From contig CAJXKA010000001.1 of assembly GCA_913055655.1 (NCBI GenBank), positions 1,302,842 to 1,366,841 on the forward strand: 64,000 nucleotides of DNA. The letters are read 5' to 3'. The stretch's first letter is position 1, and each line of letters starts with the position of its first letter. Below, piece after piece: positions 43,401-50,553 of this stretch. This DNA is from an uncultured Oceanospirillales bacterium. GTDB lineage: Bacteria > Pseudomonadota > Gammaproteobacteria > Xanthomonadales > SZUA-36. Below the pieces are notes generated by a model that searched no databases, was not told the DNA's origin, and saw nothing but the letters and a program-made list of their open reading frames with translations. The position numbers and the translations under genes are program-made.

Positions 43401-46400
43401 CCAGTTCATAGGTGAGCGTTTCGCCGATGGTGATATCCGCCAGCGAGGGATCGCCCTGGCCGAAGTCCGTCAGCAGCACGCTGGTGGAGGCCAGTTGCTT
43501 GCTCAGCGCGCCGTCGCCGATGGCCACGTAAGTCACGGCATCGCCATCGGTACCCGTGCGGCTCTCGGCCGATCCGGGCGCGGACTCCCATGCCAGGCTG
43601 GAACGGTCGATGGAGAAACCGGTCGCCGCAAGCGCCGGCGACATCTGCACCTGGAAGCTGATCGAACAACTGCCCTGCGACAGCGGCAGGCTGTCGAAAT
43701 CGAACTGCACCGTACCGGAAACGCCATCGCCGGGCGACATCACGTTCAGGCCGGTACAGGTGCTGCTGACCGTGCTGTCGCCGACCCACAGGACATCCGC
43801 GTCCAGCACGTCCTCAATGGCAACCGAGAACGCGGTCGCCGACGATTCACCCGTGTGGCTGATATCCAGGCGGATATCCATGACGTCACCGGCATCGACA
43901 AACGCCGACTTGCGGTCATCCGGCAGGATGAAATGCTGGATGTCGAGTTTCGGCTCAACCAGCGTGATCGCAGCCTGGTCCGTGCTGCTGAAATTCTCTG
44001 AGAACAGGCCGGCGTTGTTGTAAACGAAGTCTTCGCCCACCGGGATACCCTGGTTGATGCTGTCATCCAGGACGATCCCCACCACTTCGAACACCACGCG
44101 GTCGGCCGGGCCGGCGGGGGCGCCGCCCACGTTGGGCGCGTTGACAACGTCGCCCAGGTTCCAGGCGGCGGTGTCGTCAAAGCCCCGGTCACCCCGGCTG
44201 CAGTCGGCGCAGTCGTCACCCGGGTCACCCACGGCGCCGCTTTCAAGCGCCAGGTCGGCGCCGATGGAGACGATCCGGGAAGACACGACCTGGATGGCGG
44301 TGGTGTCATAGGGAAGCGCATCGCCCACGGTCACGTCATCGGTCGTCCCGTCCGGGAACTCGGCCATGATCTCAAACGTCATGGTCTCGCCGATCGTGAT
44401 CTGCTCGTCCTCGGTCTCGGCAATATCGCTGTCGATGAGCATCTTGGTCAGGCCCGGGTCGGCGATGACCACGTCCCAGCTGCCCTGGTCGCTGTAGCTG
44501 CGTTCCTCGGTACCGGCCGGCACCGTGTCGTCCAGCGATGTCCAGGCCAGGTCCGTGGTGTTGGTGATGGTGTCACCGGAAACCGCACTGACATCGATGG
44601 TCGCATCGAACTCGATCTCGCAGGTCGAGCCCAGCGGGAATGCCGACCAGCTGGCCGAGATGGTGTTGCCCGCTCCGGCGGGCCCCGTGTCGGGCGCCAC
44701 TGTGCAGTTTTCGCCGACCGCGACAGAACCGGTGTCGAGCACCAGTTCGGGCGGCAGCGTGTCAGCGAGATCGACGTCAAAGGCATCCGTGGACGATGAC
44801 CCGGTATGGCTGACGGTCAACGTGTAGTGAACGATGTCACCGGCTTCCGCACTGGTGACGTCACCCGCCTTGACGATGGACAGGAACGGTTCAAGCGCGC
44901 GCACCCGTGCAGTGTCGGTGACGAAGAACTGCTGGTTCAGCGCCACCGACCCGAATTCCGCTCGGGCCACGTTGTCGTCCTCGGCCAGGTTCTGGTTGAC
45001 CGGCAGGTCGCGTACCACGGCGGTCACCCGCATCTGGAAACTGTTGTTTTCGGCCGATGTATCGTTGGCGTCGCTGTTGACGATCGGGTCCGGGAAAGTG
45101 GCCGTCACGGTGTCGTCGAGGCCATCGCCCAGAACGGCATCGCTGGTGACAATCGGCGGTATGGTCGCCGTCGACAGGTTCGTGGTCGCCGGCAGGGGCT
45201 CAAAATCTGCACTGACCAGTTCCAGCAGCATGGAAGACGTGGGCAACGCATCGGTAATGACAAGGTTTTCGGTCTGGCCTTCCGGCAGCAGCACGTTCAC
45301 CAGGAAGGTCACTTCCTCGCCAATGGCCAGTTCTTCAACGCCACCATCGTTACCCGTGTGCACCTGGTTCGAGAGGATGACGGACTTGGTGATGCCAACG
45401 TCGAAAATCTTCAGTTGCGCACAGCCATCGTCGAGATAGCTATTGGCTGCACCACCAACATCACCCGGGTCGCCGGTGCGCTCGACACTCAGCGGCACGC
45501 CGGGCACCGGCTGGGATACGTCCCCCGCCAGGCTGGTCCACTGCGCCAGGGCGCAGTTCTCCAGCGTGGTGCCGGCCGGCAGCAGCGGATCGATGGTGGT
45601 TTCCACCTGCAGGGTGCAGTCGTTGCCGATCTCGAAAACCGGCCACGACGCGGTAATGACATCACCCGCCAGGTTCAGCGACGCGGGTGCGGTATTGCAG
45701 TTCACGGTCGTCAGCGACCCGGGAACCGGGGTGACACCGATCGGAAAATCATCGTCCAGCAGCTCGAGTTCGAAGGCCGTGCCGTCAGAACCGCCGTTGT
45801 GACGCACCCGGATATTCACCAGGGGTGGATCCGACCGGTCGGTCACCGCCGGGTCGAATGCCTTGGTGACGTCGATGCCCGGCTCGACAATGCGAACATT
45901 GCCCGCCGACCCCTGCGCGGTCTGCGTCCCCTGTGGCGCTTCCCACGACCAGCGGGCGCGATTATTGCGCTGCTGCCCCCGGACATTGCCGGTGTTGTTG
46001 ATCACCCGGGCGAGGTACACCATCGTGATGGTCTCCGCGACGCCGTTGTCGGTATTGCTGTTGGTGACGGTGCCGAAGCCGGGGTCGCCCGCATTCGGGC
46101 CCACGCGCAACAGGCGCGCGGCATGCTCGTCCCCACCGCCCTGCGCGACCACGGCCGCGTTGGCCGGCACGCCGCCAAAGCCGCCGGCAACCGAGGTGCT
46201 TAACCCCGTCGACGCCGTGATGCTTTCCAGTGCTTCAAAGGCCAGCCCGGTATCCAGCAGGTCCTCGAAGTAAACGTCCGGTGACGTACCCTCCGGCACC
46301 GTGATCACCACCTCGTAACGTACGGATTCGCCAATCTGGGCGCGGACCGTGTCACCGGCATAACCAGGGACAATCTCAAGCTTCGATTTCACCACGGTCG

Positions 46401-48867
46401 GGGTCGCCAGGCTGACGCTGGCGGAATCGTCGCGCTCCGGGAACGTCGTGTTGGTGCCCGAGGTGGACGTGAAGGTGACCGTTGCGGTGTTGTCGAGTGT
46501 TTCACCGGGCACGGCACCCACATCAATCGTACAGCGGTTACGGATCAGCAGCGTGTCTGCGCCGAACGGGGCGCCGCCACCCGCCGGTACACCATCGTTG
46601 CCGGGTAACGGCCCGGGCACCACGATGCCGGCCGCCAGGTTCGTGCCGTTAAACGCGACCTGCTGCCCCGCGCCGTTGGTCACATCCGCCGGCGCCAGCG
46701 CCTGGCAGTTCAGGCCCCCGACCGCGGGGTCGGTGACCGTGACGTTGTAGGCCCCAACGCTGCCACGGTTCTCGACCGTGATGACATACTCAATGACGTC
46801 ACCGGCATCCACGCCGGAGGCGTCGGAATCGACGAGCGCCTGCGCGGGATTCGCCGGCGGTGCCGGCGAAATGGTCGCGTTCGGGTTATCGACCGAGAAC
46901 ACGCCCTTGGTGATAAACACGTCCGGCGCGCCGACGTTGAAACCCTGTCCCGTATCCACGACCTGTACAACGCCACCGCTGTTCAGGTAGGAACCTTCCA
47001 GCACATTGGTCAGGAAAAGCCCGTCGGCAAACGGGTCGCTGGTGATGGTAACCGTGATATCCGCCGCGACCAGGGCGGCGCCCATTCCTGCCGGGTCGGG
47101 CCAGGTCAGGGTGAATGAATTGGTCGCCGTGTCGGCCGAATAGGCGGGTTCAACCGTGGAAATGCCCGGCAAGTTCGGGATCACGATGTCGGTATCGGGG
47201 TCAATGTCGGCCACGAGGACCACGGGCAGGGGCAGGTAATCCGTCAGTGCGATGGCCAGGGTATCTTCGGACGGAATGTCCATCTCGATCCGGAACGTGA
47301 CCGTATCACCGGGTGCCAGCGGGTCGGGCAGCGGGATGGGCGCCACCAGTGACTTTTGCACCTGGTTGGGCACGATATCCACGCCCGCACCGGAGCCGTC
47401 ATTCCCATTCGCGCCGGCGCTGTCACTGTGCGCGAAAGCGGCCGAAACGCTGTTGCCCAGCGTGTCAGCGGCCACGACATTGGAGCCGTCTTCATAGGTC
47501 TGCTCGACTTCCGCCTGGTAATGCAGGCGGCCGCGCGCGCCCAGCGCCACCGAGGCCACCTGGCCGGGTGCGATGTCGAACTCAAGCTGCGTTTCCCCCG
47601 CCCCGGGGCCGGGGCTCACTGCCGCCGTAATCGGCCCACTGGCGCCGGCCAGCGTCAGCGTCGCATTGCCGAGGTACGCAAGTCCGTCACCGAGCACATC
47701 GGTGAACACCAGGTCCGTGATCGAACCGTTACCCCCGGATTCGTCGTAATCCGTGACCTGGAAATGCACTTCGTAGTCGAGCGTGTCGCCCGGCACCACC
47801 GTGTTGGGACTGACTGATTTCTGGACCGCCACGTGCCGGGCGGTGACCTCGGCATCATCACTGACGTTGTAGTCCGTACCCTGGTAGCTGTAGTCCACCT
47901 CGACCGTGTTGGTAATCAGCTGCGTATCGGCGTTGTTGCTCTCGTCGAGGATATCGGTGATGTAGACCGGGATCGAAACGACCAGGTCATCCTCAGACGC
48001 CGTGCCGGTCAGGCTCTGGCAGCCCGCCACCAGCGTTCCACCCGGTGTGGGCGGGGGGTTGGGTTCGGTAATGACTTCGCACAGGGTGCCCTGCGCGGCC
48101 GTGATGCTGATCGGGTCGCCGGTCCACTGTATTTCCGGATCGGGCAGCATGTCCGTCAGCGACGGCATCTCAAGTGTCGCGCCTTCGGACACGTTCAGCT
48201 GGTAGGTGTAGGAGAAAGTGTTGCTCGGGCCGGGCGGGCGTTCGCCTTCCGGCACATTCGCGGTTTTCTCGACCCGCGCCAGCTGGGGTGTAATGGTTGC
48301 GGTCGTCTCCGAGTTGCCGGTAATGGGGCCATTGTCACCGGTCGGTGTGTCGCCAAACTCGAATCCGGGCAGCATGTGCACTTCCAGCGGCACGCCGATC
48401 TCGGCACCGGGTTCGACGACACCGCAGATATCCAGCACCATCGACGGCTGCCCGCCGGACACCGAGCCCACGGGATAGCGGACGATATACGCGTTGCCAC
48501 CGGGGTCACCGGCAACCGTGGTGCCTGAAATCGGATCGTCAATCATGCCGCTGGCATCGACAACACCGACGAATTCAACCGGGGGCGCGATGCCAATGTA
48601 GGTATTGGTCGTTACCGTCACGCCGGGCGGCAGCGTCACGAATACGTAAGGGCCGTAACCGACGTTGGCGGGATCTTCGTTGGTGAAACTGACGGTCGTG
48701 CAGACTTCTTCGCCGATCAGAGGCTCAGCGGCGCCACCACCAAGCACAAGGCCCGGCACCTGGGCCATGGCCGGCGCCATGCACAGGCCTGAAATGCAAA
48801 ATACCGCGGCGATCAGCCGCAGCAAGCCATTTCGAAACCCTGATTTCGAACCTGTCACGTCAATCAA
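40435..48867 (-). CDS. Giant secreted surface protein with DUF11 repeats and CTERM-like tail
   Basis: About 2,810 residues, one of the largest genes in the window. A signal peptide (GLLRLIAAVFCISGLCMAPA, then MAQ) is followed by many DUF11-type Ig-like modules that repeat the scheme xxKxx..GDxixYxixVxNxG..A..VxVxDxxP. The last three modules share an 11-residue cysteine loop (DCADGAPAGTVC, SCPDGSAPGTAC, SCADGSPAGTNC). The end, RAVIPVPVMGPLGAALMAA with a hydrophobic helix and an Arg-rich tail, is like IPTL-CTERM sorting signals; no exosortase is in the window. Likely an extracellular adhesin or matrix protein. The start is uncertain: TTG at 48867 has GGGAAGGG upstream, GTG at 48858 is the alternative, and the frame is open to 48996. 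Confidence 0.85.
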   Translation of the reverse strand: MIDVTGSKSGFRNGLLRLIAAVFCISGLCMAPAMAQVPGLVLGGGAAEPLIGEEVCTTVSFTNEDPANVGYGPYVFVTLPPGVTVTTNTYIGIAPPVEFVGVVDASGMIDDPISGTTVAGDPGGNAYIVRYPVGSVSGGQPSMVLDICGVVEPGAEIGVPLEVHMLPGFEFGDTPTGDNGPITGNSETTATITPQLARVEKTANVPEGERPPGPSNTFSYTYQLNVSEGATLEMPSLTDMLPDPEIQWTGDPISITAAQGTLCEVITEPNPPPTPGGTLVAGCQSLTGTASEDDLVVSIPVYITDILDESNNADTQLITNTVEVDYSYQGTDYNVSDDAEVTARHVAVQKSVSPNTVVPGDTLDYEVHFQVTDYDESGGNGSITDLVFTDVLGDGLAYLGNATLTLAGASGPITAAVSPGPGAGETQLEFDIAPGQVASVALGARGRLHYQAEVEQTYEDGSNVVAADTLGNSVSAAFAHSDSAGANGNDGSGAGVDIVPNQVQKSLVAPIPLPDPLAPGDTVTFRIEMDIPSEDTLAIALTDYLPLPVVLVADIDPDTDIVIPNLPGISTVEPAYSADTATNSFTLTWPDPAGMGAALVAADITVTITSDPFADGLFLTNVLEGSYLNSGGVVQVVDTGQGFNVGAPDVFITKGVFSVDNPNATISPAPPANPAQALVDSDASGVDAGDVIEYVITVENRGSVGAYNVTVTDPAVGGLNCQALAPADVTNGAGQQVAFNGTNLAAGIVVPGPLPGNDGVPAGGGAPFGADTLLIRNRCTIDVGAVPGETLDNTATVTFTSTSGTNTTFPERDDSASVSLATPTVVKSKLEIVPGYAGDTVRAQIGESVRYEVVITVPEGTSPDVYFEDLLDTGLAFEALESITASTGLSTSVAGGFGGVPANAAVVAQGGGDEHAARLLRVGPNAGDPGFGTVTNSNTDNGVAETITMVYLARVINNTGNVRGQQRNNRARWSWEAPQGTQTAQGSAGNVRIVEPGIDVTKAFDPAVTDRSDPPLVNIRVRHNGGSDGTAFELELLDDDFPIGVTPVPGSLTTVNCNTAPASLNLAGDVITASWPVFEIGNDCTLQVETTIDPLLPAGTTLENCALAQWTSLAGDVSQPVPGVPLSVERTGDPGDVGGAANSYLDDGCAQLKIFDVGITKSVILSNQVHTGNDGGVEELAIGEEVTFLVNVLLPEGQTENLVITDALPTSSMLLELVSADFEPLPATTNLSTATIPPIVTSDAVLGDGLDDTVTATFPDPIVNSDANDTSAENNSFQMRVTAVVRDLPVNQNLAEDDNVARAEFGSVALNQQFFVTDTARVRALEPFLSIVKAGDVTSAEAGDIVHYTLTVSHTGSSSTDAFDVDLADTLPPELVLDTGSVAVGENCTVAPDTGPAGAGNTISASWSAFPLGSTCEIEFDATIDVSAVSGDTITNTTDLAWTSLDDTVPAGTEERSYSDQGSWDVVIADPGLTKMLIDSDIAETEDEQITIGETMTFEIMAEFPDGTTDDVTVGDALPYDTTAIQVVSSRIVSIGADLALESGAVGDPGDDCADCSRGDRGFDDTAAWNLGDVVNAPNVGGAPAGPADRVVFEVVGIVLDDSINQGIPVGEDFVYNNAGLFSENFSSTDQAAITLVEPKLDIQHFILPDDRKSAFVDAGDVMDIRLDISHTGESSATAFSVAIEDVLDADVLWVGDSTVSSTCTGLNVMSPGDGVSGTVQFDFDSLPLSQGSCSISFQVQMSPALAATGFSIDRSSLAWESAPGSAESRTGTDGDAVTYVAIGDGALSKQLASTSVLLTDFGQGDPSLADITIGETLTYELVAALAEGATPAVVIEDTLPAEAEILGASVVSIGGRISTGQAGTPMIAGQQVTFDFGDVVNTADSVFNDDDTIVVSITARILDAGGPVSGDLLQNDGVLTFGQPQMTRNAVAAVDIVEPVLAINKQFGDVVDGRVPVTLTVTNTGTGPAFSTMVTDEFDETIWVAGSLQEVFVPSGWSITTASAGGVTTVTVGPTGDPEAPAPNQVIMPGQSGAVTFSMELVVPYTQTPVDNLAETTALSLRAQDPAARETTASGADSLLLPILDSEKAASLSQAEPGDVITYTVTVSNTGDAPANNVVVVDDPDDGGEFQVGSVTSADGTVVVGNTAGDMAVQVDFASIAAGATASFSYDVRVPFPYPANGPDQYVNQALISSDEVPDFPSDDPSTTTDDDPTIVPIIADPIPVIDKTGVSNVIDAGGTIYYRLVYANIGNQNDTGVYITDTVPLHTTFNEAGSTPGWDCADGAPAGTVCRYDVGNLGAERGGVIFFAVRVDNPLPTGVNVIENTAVITDDDGNTDQDMDDDDTRVVAAPVLDITKDDGGISTSAGGTVTYLIDYVNNGRENATGVRLRDTVPQFTVFDAAASLPDVWSCPDGSAPGTACVLLVGDLEGGGLGSGQARFGVRVNDTLLTGVDRINNEVIIADDGAATLGVPIVAVALDFTPIIAAPDLVITKTDNAIVGFPGAIIPYTLDYMQVGDQDASGVVITESVPVGTTYSAAGSAPHAWSCADGSPAGTNCTLNIGAMQVGDSGTAVFAVQVDDPLPAGQSEVYNVVTIADDGANGPDPTPANNTDDESTLVTLFPPAGRKAVHQNMQQRVVWQMAWFNNQNTIDLPVQVFDPIPNPARFTQGSLVCIATGASQCLSATFNAAENRVEVEAIIAPDFGAPNNAELSQLNNEILIRFATDVAQTNNLVNQADACWDENNSGTADDDRAMGQTCVPVEARIRAVIPVPVMGPLGAALMAALLAMMGAGALTAGRHVQRRSRRGAR

Positions 48868-49047
48868 GCGAACCCTTCCCCTGGTGAACCCTGAGCCAGG
48901 CCACCCTCTGCAACGCCAGCCTTGACTATAAGCGTGGGGAACCGTTGTTTGCAAACCGTTGGACGGCCCTTCACATGCGGGGTCTTCACCTACCATTCAT
49001 GCGGGCAACTCGCTACCATCCCTGATCGTCCAACATCAGGAAAAAAT
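48868..49047. promoter_or_regulatory. Divergent promoter region with GTTTGCAAAC palindrome
   Basis: 180 bp separate the giant surface-protein gene from the M20 amidohydrolase gene. The perfect ten-base palindrome GTTTGCAAAC at 48947-48956 matches the core of the one before nirK. TTGACT at 48922-48927 is a possible -35 element. GGAAAAAAT precedes the amidohydrolase start. Confidence 0.35.
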
Positions 49048-50475
49048 ATGCGCCATCATCTGCTGGTTTTCGTGAAAATCACCGCCCTTCTCGCGGTACC
49101 CGCCACCAGTTTCGCCGATGAAGATATCCTCGGGTTGATTGACCAGCGTGTGTCGCAGACCAGCACACTTTCCCGCCAACTCTGGGAATGGGCCGAGGTC
49201 GGCTACCAGGAGACACGCAGCACCGAACTGCTCCAGGAAACCCTGGCGGCTGAAGGGTTTGAAATCACGACCGGCATCGCCGGCATCCCGACGGCCTTCG
49301 TGGCCGAGTCGGGTGAAGGCGGCCCGGTGATCGGCATCCTGGCCGAGATGGACGCCCTGCCCGGCATCAACCAGTCGGACCTGCCGCACCGTGACCCGGT
49401 GGACGGTAAGACGGCCGGCCATGCCTGTGGACATAACCTGTTCGGCGCGGGCTCGGTGGTGGCCGCCATCGCGGTGAAGGAGTGGCTGGAAGAGAGTGGC
49501 ACGCCAGGCACCGTCCGGCTGTACGGCACGCCGGCCGAGGAAGGCGGTAGCGGCAAGGTGTACATGGTGCGTGAAGGCGCGTTTGACGACGTCGACTTCG
49601 TACTGCACTGGCACCCGTCCAGCGAAAACTGGGCCGGTGCCCGCGGTTCGCTGGCGAACCGTTCGGCCAAGTTCCGTTTCAGTGGCGTTTCCGCGCATGC
49701 CGCCGGCAACCCGGACCGCGCCCGTTCCGCGCTGGACGGCGTCGAGGCCATGAACATGATGGCCAACATGATGCGCGAACACATCCCGGACTCCGCGCGC
49801 ATGCACTACGTCATTACCGAGGGCGGCCATGCGCCGAACGTGGTGCCGGATTTTGCCGAGGTTTTCTATTACCTGCGTCACCCGAAGACGGAAACCCTGC
49901 TGGAACTCTGGCCACGGCTGGAGGCCACGGCCCGTGGCGCCGCGGAAGGCACCGGCACCACGGTCGAATGGGAGATCATCCACGGCAACAACCCGTTGCT
50001 GGTGGTGGAGTCACTGGCGAAGATGATGGACGAGAAACTGCACCAGGTGGGTGGCGTGCACTACAACGCCGAAGAACAGGCCTGGGCCGAGGCGATCCGT
50101 GCGCAGTTTGACGACCCGTCCGGGGCCCTGGGCAGCGAGCGCGAGATCCGCGATTACGACGTCGGCGTGGGCTTCGGCTCCACCGATGTTGGCGACGTGT
50201 CCCAGGTGGTGCCGACCGTTGGCCTGCGGACCGCCACGTGGGTGCCGGGCACGCCCGGCCATAGCTGGCCGGCCGTGGCCGCCAGCGGAACCAGCATCGG
50301 CGTCAAGGGCACACAGGTGGCGGCCAAGACACTGACGCTGGCCGCGATCGAACTGTACGAGAACCCCGAACTGCGCGCCGAGGCCACCGCGGAGTGGGAA
50401 GCCGCACGTGGCGAGGGCTTCGAGTACGTGCCGCTGCTGGGCGACCGGGAACCACCGCTGGATTACCGTGACTGA
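49048..50475 (+). CDS. Periplasmic M20-family amidohydrolase (AbgB-like)
   Basis: A 475-residue metallo-amidohydrolase with a signal peptide (KITALLAVPATSFA). The metal-site pieces are ILAEMDALPG, GHACGHNLFGAG and GTPAEEGGSGK, and the dimerisation domain begins near SAKFRFSGVSAHAAGNPDRA. The closest known type is the AbgB/p-aminobenzoyl-glutamate hydrolase-like group, which cleaves N-acyl amino acids. Export would place it in the periplasm, which is less common for the family. It stands alone, divergent from the giant gene and convergent with the metalloprotease gene. Confidence 0.9.
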   Translation: MRHHLLVFVKITALLAVPATSFADEDILGLIDQRVSQTSTLSRQLWEWAEVGYQETRSTELLQETLAAEGFEITTGIAGIPTAFVAESGEGGPVIGILAEMDALPGINQSDLPHRDPVDGKTAGHACGHNLFGAGSVVAAIAVKEWLEESGTPGTVRLYGTPAEEGGSGKVYMVREGAFDDVDFVLHWHPSSENWAGARGSLANRSAKFRFSGVSAHAAGNPDRARSALDGVEAMNMMANMMREHIPDSARMHYVITEGGHAPNVVPDFAEVFYYLRHPKTETLLELWPRLEATARGAAEGTGTTVEWEIIHGNNPLLVVESLAKMMDEKLHQVGGVHYNAEEQAWAEAIRAQFDDPSGALGSEREIRDYDVGVGFGSTDVGDVSQVVPTVGLRTATWVPGTPGHSWPAVAASGTSIGVKGTQVAAKTLTLAAIELYENPELRAEATAEWEAARGEGFEYVPLLGDREPPLDYRD

Positions 50476-50495
50476 CGACCGTCACTGCAACAAAA

Positions 50496-50521
50496 AAGCG
50501 GCGGGCCGGGGCCCGCCGCTT
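50496..50521 (-). terminator. Intrinsic terminator, 12-bp GC-rich stem
   Basis: AAGCGGCGGGCC at 50496-50507 pairs perfectly with GGCCCGCCGCTT at 50510-50521 across a two-base loop. On the minus strand the stem is followed by a run of T residues (AAAAAA at 50492-50497 on the plus strand), so it ends the metalloprotease transcript. It may also slow the convergent amidohydrolase transcript. Confidence 0.8.
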
Positions 50522-50553
50522 CTGCTTTCACCTGTCGAAACAGGCTTTCGGTT

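Noticed and set aside
44806-46203. 465-codon plus-strand open frame
   Set aside because: It is antisense to the giant DUF11 gene, with no motif and no ribosome site of note.
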